Shown here piece after piece: positions 31,570 through 42,443 of a stretch of 60,211 nt of DNA. Source of the stretch: Gnomoniopsis sp. IMI 355080 (lineage: Eukaryota > Ascomycota > Sordariomycetes > Diaporthales > Gnomoniaceae); the NCBI GenBank assembly GCA_027946555.1, contig JAPEVC010000217.1:1-60211 (forward strand), read 5' to 3'. Made by a program: the position numbers and the translations under genes. Numbering within the stretch: position 1 is the first letter of the stretch; each line of letters starts with the position of its first letter. The notes beneath the pieces are model-generated. The model did no database searches and was not told the origin of the DNA. It saw nothing but the letters and a program-made list of their open reading frames with translations.

Positions 31570-32453
31570 ATGTCCTTTACCAATGCGCCAGTGACGAGAA
31601 CACTCGTTGTCGGCCTCGTCTCCTCCTCCGTGGCTGCGAGCCTGTTCGATGTAAAGCACTACTTCTACATCGATGTCGGCACGCATTTCTGGTCCTACCA
31701 CCAACCATGGCGCGCTCTTATTTTCCAGCTCTGCTACACCAACTCGGCTGAGGTGCTGTCCGGCGTCATTACTCTCTACAATATGCGCGTGGTCGAGCGC
31801 TTATGGGGATCCAGGAAATATGCCGTACGTCTCAGCTGTTATAACTACTAGGCTGAACTCTTGCCCGCATACTGACCGCACTACAGTCCTTCCTCATTGT
31901 TTCCCACCTCCTAACAAGCATTCTCACACCGACCATCCTCACCTTTCTTCTCCGGCCCTTCACAGCCGGTCTCTTCAATTACCTCCCGGCCGGCCCCACA
32001 CCCATCATCTTCGCCGTCCTCGCACAATACCATGCCATGGTTCCGCATATCTACAAGCTCCGCATGGCTCTTACGTCCGAATCGCCCTCGACTAGTGAAG
32101 ACGCCCAAGGGCTGATCTTCTCTGACAAATCACTCCGCTACGGCCTCGCCCTACAGCTTGCGTTGTTTCAGTGGCCAGGCTCTCTCTTGGGTGCAGCGGT
32201 GGGATGGATCGTAGGCTATGCATGGAGGAGTGATTTTCTGCCAGGAGCGTTGACGAATTGGAGGCTGCCGGGTTGGATGGTGGGCATGAGGAGCACGAAG
32301 AGAAGCCAGGAGTTTGAGGGCTTGCGAAGGCGGTTGGAGGGAGAGAATGTCCCTTCCGCTACGGCTACGGGTGCTCAGGGCCAGGAAGAGGGCGATGCTG
32401 GACGGAGGAGAACGCTGGGGACCGTTTTGGATCGAGTATCTGGGGCCATCTGA
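31570..32453 (+). CDS. Rhomboid-like pseudoprotease, DSC ubiquitin-ligase subunit 2-like
   Basis: Two exons, 31570-31824 and 31887-32453 (62-nt intron); 273 residues. Multiple hydrophobic segments with the rhomboid/Derlin layout: residues about 10-27, a loop with DVKHYFYIDV and WRALIFQLCYTN, RVVERLWGSRKYA, then helices through residue ~200. The family phrase NYLPAGPTPIIFAVLAQYHA is present but no catalytic Ser-His dyad of active rhomboids, consistent with a pseudoprotease. In fungi Dsc2 helps the Golgi/ER Dsc E3 complex cleave the sterol regulator SREBP and is needed for low-oxygen growth. The C-terminus (FEGLRRRLEGEN...) is charged. A UBA domain, seen in some relatives, is not recognisable here, so the call rests on the membrane part. 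The start fits AACATGT context. Confidence 0.75.
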
Positions 32454-33601
32454 GAGAGAAGAGTCGCACTACGAATTGATAGGGGCATGCTATCGCAACA
32501 TCTCGTTGGGAAGTGTGGTGTCGGTGGTCATCGAATTGCTGACGATTGATCTTCCTCAAAGTGATTGCCCGAGACCAGCCTCCCAATTCCGGCCTCACCC
32601 CTCTCTACGCAACCTCCATGCCTCCTCCTGCCTTCGGATAGTTTTTGTCGCCCAGAAACTCAATAAATAAGTAGGCCGGTCACAGCGCCCCAAGGCGATC
32701 GTATGAGAGGAACCCAATAGGTCAATCGACTGGCCGTAGCGCATCCATCAGCCACCACTTTCCAGGTCTTCATCGTTGTGGCATCAGAAGCTGTACCAAC
32801 ACGAAGAGTACCGAACGACAACTTTGCGAGAAAGCATTCGCTTGCCCAGACATAGTGCAAGACGCCCTCTTGCAGCACCGGGACTCTGATGGTCTGTCGT
32901 ACTCAATTGCCGAGGCTTCAGTCGCCCTCACGCTGGAGGGGATGGTGCCTTGAGACTTCACAAGTTGTAGGTCTTTCCGACGCCCTGGGGTGCAATAGAT
33001 ACTATTTCGCTTGAGAGTTTGTCACGGCAGGACAAGGAGGTACCTCTTCCGCATCCAATGGGAGAAGATTGAGAGGGTCATTCCATTTTGTAGTATAGAG
33101 AAGCGGGAAGAAATGCATGTACTGATTTTTTCCCGCACTGGCAGTTTCGGAAATGCTTTGGCATGCCATTGATACATGCTACTCAAGATCGTGTCATGTT
33201 GAGAGTGAAGAGTCAACAATCTTGGTCGTAGTATCGTCCGAGCAGGCGACAAAGCGAATGACTTGCTCAAGCGTCCTCTGGTAGACATAGCAGGTGATAC
33301 AAACTTCGAAAGATTGGAGGGCATGAGAAGAAGATTCTCATTACCCTGTCAGAAAAAATCCTATATTGTTAGCCTCGAATTGAGTTTTCACGTGAGGACA
33401 TTATGAAATATTGCTCCAGCTGCAGGTGCTCCATAGAGTGCGTCCTTCGGAGCCATGTAGGGATCTATCAAACATTTACAACGAATATGTAATATTCTTC
33501 TCACTCAAAATGGTAAGGTGGACTGCTACCAAGTACCATTGACTAGAATGTATCTTATGCACTATACTGCCTTCGCCCATCCTGATCCTGCATCTTCCCT
33601 A
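32454..33601. other. Convergent intergenic region
   Basis: Between the Dsc2-like stop and the stop of the second DUF3712 gene. A 100-codon minus-strand frame with an ATG at 33324 (ending 33022) is Ser/Arg-rich and could encode a small protein, but it matches no family and has no support beyond openness. Nothing else seen. Confidence 0.45.
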
Positions 33602-34426
33602 CTAACCCGACAGCGAAGCAAATTGCTCAGAAACCTCAAACTCGGAGTTGATATACTTCAACGTCTCGTTCATCCAGCTCTCCTTCTCCGTGCCCTTGCC
33701 CACCAGCCTCACCTTCGTGCCCGGCGCGACCTTCTTGCCCTTGAACGTGACATCCAAAGTGCTATCAAAGTTGCCACGCACGATGTACAACGGACCCTTC
33801 AACTCCGCCACCACCTCGTCCCCGTCCTTGACGTCGAAAAGGCTCACACCGTGGTCAATCTCCAACGGGCTCGGGTTCATCACCTTCATCGTGTTCTTGC
33901 CGCCCGCCGTCTCCACCAGCGTGACCTTGGGTCCGCGCATGCCCGCGATGATCAAGTCCTTCTTGTACACGACGTTGCTCTTGGCCGTGAAGCCGAGTAC
34001 TTTGGATGAGATCTTGCAGTCGCCATTGTCGAGCGTCAGCACCAGCTCGTCGTCGAGCATGAGCGCCTTGACGAAAGCGCGGAAGGCGGCCTGGTCGAGG
34101 ATCTTGACCTCCTGCTCCTCGACCACCACGTCGGTCCCGCCGCTGGCGGTAACAACTTCGGGGAGTTGCAGCTTGCCCCAGGTGACGCCGCCAAAGACGA
34201 GGTCGACGACCATGGGTGACATGGTGGCGGACGTGGGGCCGGTGCCGGTTACGCGGTTTACGAGGGACATGTGAAGGGTACTGGGAGGGGTATTAGTCCA
34301 TGACACCTCGAAGTGGATATGTTTTTTCTTTCCCAAGGAAACATACTCAGGAGAGGCTTGAGTGATCTTGATATGCTCCACCGTCACCTTAGAGCGGTTC
34401 AAGATCATCGTCACTATCGTATCCAT
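33602..34426 (-). CDS. Second DUF3712-family protein
   Basis: Two exons, 34426-34347 and 34280-33602 (66-nt intron GTATGT...CCCAG with an ACTAAT branch site); 252 residues. Removing the intron converts a family-unlike stretch into SPDTLHMSLVNRVTGTGP, continuing the beta-strand pattern of DUF3712 (MVVDLVFGGVTWGKLQLPEV; LDQAAFRAFVKALM; STLDVTFKGKKVAPGTK). Unlike the paralogous gene at 11.6-12.8 kb, no transmembrane helix is seen after the chosen ATG. A TTG-initiated extension upstream would be needed to add hydrophobic sequence, or an undetected 5' exon. Family function is unknown. Confidence in the family is good; the 5' end is less certain. Confidence 0.75.
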   Translation of the reverse strand: MDTIVTMILNRSKVTVEHIKITQASPEYVSLGKKKHIHFEVSWTNTPPSTLHMSLVNRVTGTGPTSATMSPMVVDLVFGGVTWGKLQLPEVVTASGGTDVVVEEQEVKILDQAAFRAFVKALMLDDELVLTLDNGDCKISSKVLGFTAKSNVVYKKDLIIAGMRGPKVTLVETAGGKNTMKVMNPSPLEIDHGVSLFDVKDGDEVVAELKGPLYIVRGNFDSTLDVTFKGKKVAPGTKVRLVGKGTEKESWMNETLKYINSEFEVSEQFASLSG

Positions 34427-35510
34427 TTTGGCGGTGGTGTGCTTGCGCAGTGATACTAAGCGCTTCGAGTATGACTCTATGAGGAAAGTGACAATGTTTT
34501 GTTGAGCAAGAAATGAGAGTAAGAGTTTACGACCAACGATGAAAGACCAGTCCAATGTTGTGAACGTTGATTTGTTAGAAGAAGAGGTTTATGAAGATGT
34601 TGTCAACAAATGTGTCGTGATGTAAGTGGGCGGGCACGACCAGCACCTTATATTTCAGCTTGAAGCCTTCCTTCAAAAGCTTCCAACCCACGAGCTAGAA
34701 CGCCGAGCTCTGGCTAGTAATGCGTCATGGTAGGGGTTGTTGCAATTTGGCCGGTGGCCGAGACGGCACAATTTTCACATGTGCTTTTATTCTCATACTG
34801 GGGGATTATACCTAGAGATTGGAATAGCAGAATACATTACGGCAAGTCAGACCGGGTTGACATGGGGACACTCAGAGAGCATGTGCTCCAAGCATGTAAG
34901 AAGAAACCTCGGTACAAACTGCACAGACACTGGCACAGCTGAGGCGTGTGAGTATTGGCCATAGTGTACAGAACAAGTTCAGGGCATGATCTTAGCACGG
35001 TATACTGCATAGTTCATATAAGTAAACCCCAGGTAGCTGGAAAGTTTAGATGAAGCTGTGTGAAGTGTGGGGAATTCGCTTATCCCTGCCTCGAAACGTT
35101 TAGCTGACCCAGGTGTGGAAGCCTCGGGTTGGCGATAGCCCTCCTCGCTCTATACTCCAAGAAGAAAGTCATGCGTCCCTAAAGTGACTATGGGATACCT
35201 GTTTAGGAATGCAACGGTATGTTTGAAGAGAAATATGAGAGGGGCAGCTTGCTGAAATAGATTTCATCTGCGGTCAAATTCATGCTGCTCCGCAAGATGA
35301 CATGACTTGTATTGTACTGCACATGTTCTCGGATATCGTGGCTTCATTTCACGGCATCTGAAATTGGTATCGAATTATCCAGCAACTGCTTCACCCGCCA
35401 AACACCGTCCTAAATTTCCTGGTCCAAAAAACTCCACATCAAACAATGCACCAACACCTCGCACTCCTCGCTGGACAAACAAGGCCATCCATCGTCTTCC
35501 CGACGATGAT
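34427..35510. other. Intergenic
   Basis: 5' flank of the DUF3712 gene and 3' flank of the dehydrogenase gene. CT-rich/AG-rich mixed sequence; open frames at 34727-34964 (+) show no family. No RNA gene recognised. Confidence 0.45.
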
Positions 35511-37043
35511 CTAATCAAAAACAATAGCCGCTTTGATAGCAGACTTGTCCTTGATCGAGTCCAAAGCCTCTTGGAACTGCTCCAGCTTGAACGTCTTATT
35601 CACAATTCCCTTGGTCTTGATCTTGCCACTGTCAAGATACTCAATGGTCGCTGGGAACATGAACGTCTCTGAGAACGATCCGATAATGCGAATTTCATCG
35701 CCAAAGATCTTTGCAGGTGGCCAAGACACCCGCGCCGAGTTGGCATACACGCCATACACAACCAGCGTCCCGCCACGACGCACATAGTTGATGGCGTCCT
35801 CCAGCAGCTTCACGGAGCCGGTGGCCTCGATCACCACGTCGAAGCCATACTTGTTTTGCGCCCTGATCTGGTCGAACTGTGCGGCGGGGTCCGTCCGCGA
35901 CAGCTCGACGTAGTGGTCCGCCGCATCCAGGCTGCGCGCGAGGTCCATCTTCAGCCCGCCGGGGGCCGCGATGGTCACGTTGCAGCCACCGTTTTGGCGG
36001 AGGAGCTGTGCGAGCATGAGGCCTGTCGGGCCCGCGCCGAACATGAGCACCGAGGAGCCGAGCCGGGGGCGGATCTTGTCCAGGCCGTGGCAGGCACAGG
36101 AGGCGGGCTCGATGAGCGTGGCTTCAACATCGCTGAGGTTGTGGATCTTGAAGATCTGGTGCTGGGGGTAGGCGCAGTACTCGGCGAAACCGCCCGGGAG
36201 AGTTGTGCCGTGGCCGCTCCACTGTGTGAAGAGGGAAGGGGATTAGCGAGGAAGTAGGAAAGGGTGTTGTGCCCTGGGGCCGGGGGGCTCAAAGTCTCAC
36301 GTTTTCGCACAGTAAAGGCTCACCGCGTCGGCAGTAGAAGCAGTGACCACACAGCTCCGAATTGTCGGCTGCTACACGGTCACCAATTTCGAAGCCTTGG
36401 ACGTTCTGTTGTATCTTCTTAGCAATGGAATCAGTACATGAAAGCGGATTGTTAGCTGACAAACCTTGCCCTTGGCCGCGACTACACCGACGGTCTCATG
36501 ACCTGGAATGAGTGGGAACTTGGCGATGAACTCGCCCTCGTGGATATGCTGTTTGATCCCGAGTCAGTGACGGCAATGCTTGCTACCCCCCTCCCCAACC
36601 CAAGTCGAACCATTGGGCTCAGGGACTCGCTTTGGTGAGAGGAGCTCAATACAGGAGCCAAAGCCGGCTGGGAGCTTTCATACCAGATCTATTTGCAGTG
36701 GTCAGTATCATACGAATTTGTGACAAAGGCCCTCGGACATCGACAGGAGCCTGTCCTCAGGCTGAGATTGAGAGCAAGGTAGGCTTACCAGTTCCACACA
36801 CACCACAAGCCTTCACCTTGACAAGAATATCATCATCACGCAATTCTGGAAGAGGTATTTCGACGATAGAGAATTTGGTCGGCTCCGAATATCTACGAGG
36901 GCGGTCTCGTCAGCACTTGGGTTGCCGTGATCCCTTCGCAAACGTCTCTCAAGCCATCAGAAGCTATTGCTGCGAGGCTTTGGGCTGGGACTATCGGGGT
37001 ACACTCACTGCAGAGCCTTCATGGTCTTGGGAAGGTTCGCCAT
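35511..37043 (-). CDS. Zinc-dependent alcohol/polyol dehydrogenase (MDR family)
   Basis: Six exons, 37043-37009, 36892-36789, 36688-36684, 36548-36465, 36405-36301 and 36221-35511; 347 residues, total length divisible by three. Medium-chain dehydrogenase: catalytic zinc ligands Cys44 in CGVCGTDLHIHEGE and His65-Glu66 in PGHE. Structural zinc Cys95, 98, 101 and 109 are in CGHCFYCRRGEPLLC. The Rossmann motif is GAGPTGLMLA. The C-terminal half (IEATGSVKLLEDAINYVRRGGTLVVYG) resembles fungal arabinitol/sorbitol-type dehydrogenases, so a sugar alcohol is the likely substrate with NAD(P). The third exon is only five bases (ATCTG). It is required to encode Asp47-Leu48 of the nearly invariant GTDLH motif and to keep frame. 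No signal peptide; cytosolic enzyme expected. Confidence 0.9.
36684..36688 (-). other. 5-nt microexon in the dehydrogenase gene
   Basis: On the minus strand the bases read AAATAG|ATCTG|GTATGA. The preceding exon ends ACTG and the next begins CATATCCAC, so splicing in ATCTG yields T-D-L-H-I-H, the conserved motif. Leaving it out gives a frameshift. Confidence 0.8.
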
Positions 37044-38871
37044 TTTGACTTGATGATGTCTCTGTTTCGTGGTTGGATGGTACAAGGTGGCTTGATCGAG
37101 TTTCGTGAAGGAGTGAGAGAGTTTTTGGTAAGTAAGGATTTGAGTGCCTGTAGAGTGTTATATACACAATAGCAAACGGGAACGACGCAAGGACGACGAA
37201 GACAAGGCTTTTAATTGAAGCCCGCCTCGGCGCTCTTTCCTAACACATAAAATGAATCCATCTCCGTCAGTCAGTCTCTTCCCACCCATCCCCCGAAAGC
37301 GTGAATCCCTCGCCCAGGTCCCACCGCGTGCAAACGTTTGGTACAGCATCCACACGGCACCGTCGAAATTCTCGTTGACTTGATCGGCGTCGATATGGTC
37401 CATATTTCCTACCCTTTTTCTCGATCTGTAGCAGTTTCTCGCGATCCTATGAGAAGGAAGAGCTCTCCACCCCGCCATTGGCCCCCCCCCAATCGTGGAA
37501 TTTGGCGGGGAGATCATGCTTGCAGAGTTGTCGAGATCCACCCAGAGGATCCGCCTTTGGTGGGTAGGGCGAGGAGAGCCCACTTTTTATTTTTCTGCGT
37601 GGTTATAAGACGAGCGTGTCAGGTACCTCAGGCTATACACTACAAGGCAAGGATGGGTCTGAATTGAAATCAATTTGCTGTTTCGAGACCCTCCCGCGTG
37701 GCCCCGTGACGCGTGACCGCCTGGTATATGACGAGGTTGTAGCGTGATGTTTTACGTGAGGATCCGTATGAGGAGCTGCAGCACGAAACGGGAACAGCCC
37801 ACGCGGGGGAGCATTGTGAGTCCACCCTTGCGCGTGCTTTGAGTTCCGCCGAATAGCCTGGTCGATGGGAGTCAGCGAGCTTAGTTTCTCAATATGTGCA
37901 AGCGTACTTGCATGGCATTGAAAAGGCAGCATAAACAGCCCTTCGCTCAGGGAGATGGAATGTTTCTTATGCCTGAATCTCACTATTCGACCTTTGCCAA
38001 ATCTGTGTCTCTTGTGACTGCATCGAGCATGACATCGTTAACCCGGCTGTCGAAGGAAATAGTCCGTTATAGGTCCAAAGCTGTATTCCGGCGAAGTTTT
38101 CCAGGTCTTTGGAGCGGAGCTTTTCGAATCCCCATGGGGTAAAATGGCATCTTTGTAGCAGAGTCCCACCGACCCAACACACGCGGATCGGGGCAAGTTA
38201 GACCCATCTATCACGCGAGGTAAAAGGTCAAAGAGGTGAATTGACTGATGCCATCTAGTCTCCTCTATCTGGGTACATCCTCTGTTATAAATCGTTCTTC
38301 CTGGTATATGGAATTTAGACCGATTAGTGGGGGATTGGAAAAGTCGCCAGAGAATATGCCACTGGCAGAGCAAACGCAGGATTCAACGTGCTCCATGATT
38401 GTGCAATTCACAGGTCCCCCAAGTAAAGCCTCAAAGGAAGGGTCTAGCCTTGCCTCTAAGTGTCAGTTTGCACGCAGAGAAATCCCCAACTCGAGCTCAT
38501 GACACGTCGTGAGCACTCCATAGCATGCCCGTGGCCCAGAATGCGCCAATTGGCCCAAACATGGTCAGTCACAAAAGCTACAAGGACCATAGGAATACAT
38601 TTTGAAAGTTGGTCAGAGTTTTCGATTGTTCCGTGACTGCACTGTTGCACCCGAAACCCAGCATGGCAGATGAATCCCTTGATGCTATGTTTTTCCGAGG
38701 AGCTCTAACCTCCAAACTCCAAAAGCAAACACCCGTCCACTGCTGGCCCGTCTGTGGGCTGGCGTGTGGTACGTCGAATCATGTTTTGGGCCCTTTCTTG
38801 TCCGTAGAGATCGTCCGGGCCTCAGAGCGTTCGTGCATTTTCCTTTCCTATTCCCAGAGTCCAGGCTGCGC
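37044..38871. other. Intergenic, 1.8 kb
   Basis: No supported gene. Open frames at 37158-37583 (-), 37633-37983 (-) and 38248-38502 (+) lack family features and overlap others. The left end is the promoter of the dehydrogenase gene and the right end the 3' flank of the eS10 gene. Confidence 0.5.
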
Positions 38872-39790
38872 TTACGAAGGGGGAGCAGCGCCACGACCAC
38901 GGCCGAAGCCACCACGGCTAAAACAATGGGGTTAGCAAAAAGCACAAGATCTCCAGAGATGTTTTCATCGCCCTTTCATTGTCCCCAGGGGTTTCACTCA
39001 CAACTGCGGGTTGAACTCGCCGGGGGCACCACCCTCCTTGCCCTCACCAGCATCACGACGTCTGTAGCCACCCTCACGGTCGCCACGGCCCTCGCCACGG
39101 CCACGGCCGAAGGGACGACGGCGCTCCTCCTCACCGAGCATGCCACGGGGGGGAGCGTGAGAGCGCTGCTGCTTGATGTGGGTAGCGGGAACGATCTCGG
39201 CGGGCAGGTGGAGCCACTCGCGCAGGTAGTCGAGACCCTCGGGGGTGAGGGTGTAGTAGTCTGTGATAAGAGAAAGCTGTCGTCAGTCTTGGGTCCGGAT
39301 ATTGTCGTTGTCGCATGTCATGCACCTCCATGGACCCCAATTGTCCATGTGTGCATTCCATAAGGGTATCGGAATATCACCCACAGTACTGCCAAGAGAA
39401 CTGGGTCTTGACGTAGCCACGAGAAGTCAGGGACTGCATGGCCTTGATGACATAGAGGTTCTTGACGGGGATCTCGGGGTGCTCGGGGAGGTCGTAGTTC
39501 TTCTCGGCGACGAGGACTCCCTCACGGAAGAGGGCCTGTGATCAACAACAATCAATCAGCCACATGTTGCCTCCAGCTACAGCAGATTGGGCAAAATTCC
39601 ACCCCGCCTGGGTTCGTCGAGATCGCCAAATCGAAGTTGCACCATGAGGTCGCATAGTCGTGGGGTTTTCGATGTTGTTGGGATCTCTTCGAATTTTCGG
39701 TCGGGGTGTTTTGCTCCTCCTCACTACAACAGGATGGACTTGGTCCCATACCTCGTGGATCGCCTTGCGGTCGGCCTTGGGAATAAGCAT
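38872..39790 (-). CDS. RPS10: 40S ribosomal protein eS10
   Basis: Four exons, 39790-39752, 39535-39385, 39260-39002 and 38917-38872 (introns 216, 124 and 84 nt); 164 residues. The plectin/S10 domain is obvious: MLIPKADRKAIHE, LFREGVLVAEKNYD, NLYVIKAMQSLTSRGYVKTQ, YYYTLTPEGLDYLREWLHLP. It is followed by the Arg/Gly-rich tail (RRRPFGRGRGEGRGD...FGRGRGAAPPS) seen in eukaryotic S10. It sits at the 40S head near the mRNA entry/beak. The first exon is 13 codons and is followed by a long first intron, a common arrangement in fungal ribosomal-protein genes. It is divergently paired with SDE2 across 437 bp. Confidence 0.96.
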
Positions 39791-40227
39791 TGTCGCGATC
39801 GATTTGCCGACTGGTTGAAGTGGGTGCTTGATGGGAGAGTCGGAAAAGGGACGATGGGCGAGGCGACAGCTTTTTCCTAAGATGGATTTCTGGGTTGGAG
39901 TCTCTTGCTCTTGCCTTGCCAAATGTGCGGCCAATGGTGACAGGGGACGGTGCGACCCACACTCTTTTCTTCACGCTAGGGCTTGATAATCCGCTCCGTG
40001 AATTCAGTGGCCCGTGCACTGACTAGCGCTGTTCGCTGCCTCGCTCTCTGGTCAGCCGCTATCGTTATCGCTCTCAATATCGCCGCCGCAGTGGACTCTG
40101 GGGTTCCGCTTTGCGACAGTCGACCATCCTCCTACCGACCATCTTCCTTACCAGTCAACGTACAACCTCCCTCTTCCACTACAAACGTTCACCACCTTTT
40201 ATTTTGAAACGGCTCGGCATCTCCATC
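39791..40227. promoter_or_regulatory. Divergent promoter, RPS10 / SDE2
   Basis: 437 bases between outward-facing start codons. CT-rich sequence precedes each start. No coding signal. A ribosomal-protein promoter here could drive both genes together. Confidence 0.5.
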
Positions 40228-41121
40228 ATGGATTCTTCCTATATCAACGTGCTCATCACGAGCTTCAACGGCCTTGGTCTCCCTAAGACTCTCTGCCTCC
40301 CACTCCCATCATCAACAAACGTCCGCGACCTTTGGTGCGAACTTGACAGCCGACTATCATCACATCTAGATGACGCCACCTTCCACGCTCTCGTACTCAC
40401 CACAAACTCCAATACCGAACTTCCTCACCATTCATCATGCGCACTCTCCGCTCTCACATCCTCGCCTGCAGATACACTCCTGCCACTTCGTCTCTCACAT
40501 CCACTATGCGGCGGAAAGGGTGGTTTTGGCTCCCAACTTCGCGCAGCAGGCGGCCGCATGTCTTCGAAGCGCAAGAAGGGAAATGGTGACCCCAACGCAT
40601 CGAGTAGAAATTTGGACGGGCGCCGGCTGCGTACAGTCACCGAAGCGAAGGCGCTGGCGGAGTACCTTGCCATCAAGCCTGAGATGGAGCAGAAAGAGAA
40701 AGAGAAGCGACGGGAACGGTGGACGCAGATTGTGGAGGCAGCAGATCGCAGGGAAGAGGAGATCAGAAATGTAAGTAGGGGGCGCATGGATGGCAAATGG
40801 GTGGAGGATAAGGAGGAGGCGGGTGAGAGGACAAGGGACGCGGTGTTGGCGGCTATGAAGGAGGGTATCGTGAAGGATGACCTACTGGGCACATCTGCTG
40901 GGTCATCCAGTTCGGAAGGGCTGGAGGCAATGGCTGAGGATTCTGCTGAGGACGAGGTAGCGGAGAGTAGCTCCGGAGCTACGACGCCTGTGTCGGATGA
41001 GGGAAAGGGTAAGGGAAAGGAACCTGCCGCATCGGCAAGCAAACCGCGGACCTTCTTCGGATTCGATGATGATGACGAGTTCATGAGCTCTGATGAAGAG
41101 GATGAAGGGGCGAAAAAATAG
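40228..41121 (+). CDS. SDE2: SDE2, ubiquitin-fold splicing and telomere-maintenance factor
   Basis: Single exon of 297 residues. The N-terminal ubiquitin-like fold (residues 5-93) ends in the processing site GGKGGFGSQLRAAGGRMSS, cleaved after Gly96 in relatives to release an active Sde2 with an N-terminal Lys. Residues about 100-200 are the conserved charged helical Sde2 region, and the C-terminus is acidic and Ser-rich (DDDDEFMSSDEEDEG). In fission yeast Sde2 joins the spliceosome after deubiquitinase cleavage and promotes excision of selected introns, and it also affects telomeric silencing. The ATG at 40228 fits the family start, whereas the upstream in-frame extension has no such similarity. 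Intronless, next to an intron-rich ribosomal-protein gene. Confidence 0.93.
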   Translation: MDSSYINVLITSFNGLGLPKTLCLPLPSSTNVRDLWCELDSRLSSHLDDATFHALVLTTNSNTELPHHSSCALSALTSSPADTLLPLRLSHPLCGGKGGFGSQLRAAGGRMSSKRKKGNGDPNASSRNLDGRRLRTVTEAKALAEYLAIKPEMEQKEKEKRRERWTQIVEAADRREEEIRNVSRGRMDGKWVEDKEEAGERTRDAVLAAMKEGIVKDDLLGTSAGSSSSEGLEAMAEDSAEDEVAESSSGATTPVSDEGKGKGKEPAASASKPRTFFGFDDDDEFMSSDEEDEGAKK

Positions 41122-41901
41122 TATGTGACAATGCCGGTGAGAAGGGCTGACGCCATGAGGTCTTGAAGACGAGGTTCCGTCGGCGTCACGGGCATGGATA
41201 CGGCACTGGTTCAAGAAAAGCGACAACAAGCGGCGTTGGACTTGAGAGACCTCTTTTGAGACTGTAATACTATTATATGATACCTTCCAGGGTTTCTCAG
41301 GCTCTTCTGGGTCGCTGTGCCCGTAAAACTGTGTCGATCTCTGATAGCCACAACACGCCGAGTTGGGGTGAGGATCCTGATAGTGAAGGTATGGTATCGC
41401 GACATGACCATGAAGTCTCCAGTCTTTACGTTCGCTCTTAGCTATTCGCTATTCACTTATAAAGAGATGTACTGGTTGAACCCATCACTTTGGCCACAAG
41501 ATATGGAGTGTAACGCGAATGGGCTTGGCAGCCTCGGATAGAGAAATCTAAAGCAAGAACATTGTTTTACAAAAAATCCATGAAACATCTGTCTTTGTGG
41601 TCCGGATGTTTGGCATACCCTGCCAGCGAATGTTGGCGAATACAGAAGACTGTTTACAATCGCCCTGCTCGTTGTAGGCATACAGCGACACCCAGCTCTA
41701 GAGCAAAGTTCTGCGGATGGGATCGGGGGAACGAACGGGGAGTGATTATGACCAGCGAAATCAATCGATGTCGGAGAAGCTCATCTAAAATTCTGAGCAT
41801 GAATATGAAAGTATGCATTTGCACCCTATTCTCACATCTAAAACTTCGGATCCATGGAATTCCAAACGTCTATGCTCTGCTCGCTCCCGTGCTCGCCCTC
41901 C
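41122..41901. other. Convergent intergenic region
   Basis: Between SDE2 and COX12 stops; holds the two 3' UTRs. Overlapping weak open frames on both strands (for example 41562-41939) have no family match. Confidence 0.5.
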
Positions 41902-42443
41902 TTACTCCAAGCGCACTGGGAAGTTTCCAGCCTCTGTAAACATTGTCAGTCGTTTGAGATTTCTGCGATGTGCACGCAACGATTGTAACACACCTCTCTG
42001 CTCGTCCCACCGCGAGTACCATCCGCTGGGGCACAGTGACCGGTAGGCCAGCCAGAACTGGCGGCAGGGGGCAAAGTCCTCGCCCTTGGCCAGGATGCAC
42101 TTGTGGTAGTCGACATAATTCTGCCAGCAGTGCTTGGTCTGGTTCATGTTCGGGAAGCGGGCATCGACGCCTATAATCGGGTCAGAGGGTTCTTCTGTCC
42201 CATTTTCAAACCCAAACCACCCCACAGCTCCACCGATAGCGGGCGCATGGAGGACATTTCGTTCTTGTTCATGTGGAGGGCTTCGAAATCAGAGCATGGG
42301 GGAAGAGCATACCGGCTGTGAGTGACTGTTAGCCATGCGCGAGATAATCATACGATTGGACCCTGCAGGATTGGAGGATGAATGGGTGCCGACATACCAG
42401 TAACGAACTTGAAGGGCTTGGTTTGGCGCTCGTCGTCAGACAT
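41902..42443 (-). CDS. COX12: Cytochrome c oxidase subunit VIb (Cox12)
   Basis: Exons 42443-42398, a candidate 3-nt exon 42315-42313, 42170-41994 and 41933-41902; 85 residues (84 if the 3-nt exon is skipped). A small CHCH protein of the mitochondrial intermembrane space. It has KPFKFVT at the start, DARFPNMNQTKHCWQNY, then the twin motif Cys31-x9-Cys41 and Cys52-x10-Cys63, the Cox12 pattern, oxidised by the Mia40 pathway. Cox12 bridges the two complex IV monomers. The 3-nt exon (CCG, with CTAAC and CACAG before it and GTATGC after it) inserts Ala16, giving TAGVDARF, the form I expect for this family; without it the protein reads TGVDARF. Both are in frame. COX12 faces an MLRQ-like respiratory gene across a 403-bp shared promoter. 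Confidence 0.9.
42313..42315 (-). other. Candidate 3-nt microexon in COX12
   Basis: Minus strand reads GGCTAACAGTCACTCACAG, then CCG, then GTATGC. It has a branch site, acceptor and donor packed around three bases. The flanking introns would be 82 and 142 nt, normal sizes. Confidence 0.65.

Noticed and set aside
33022..33324. 100-codon minus-strand frame with ATG
   Set aside because: No domain, isolated, overlaps nothing that supports transcription; insufficient for a gene call.
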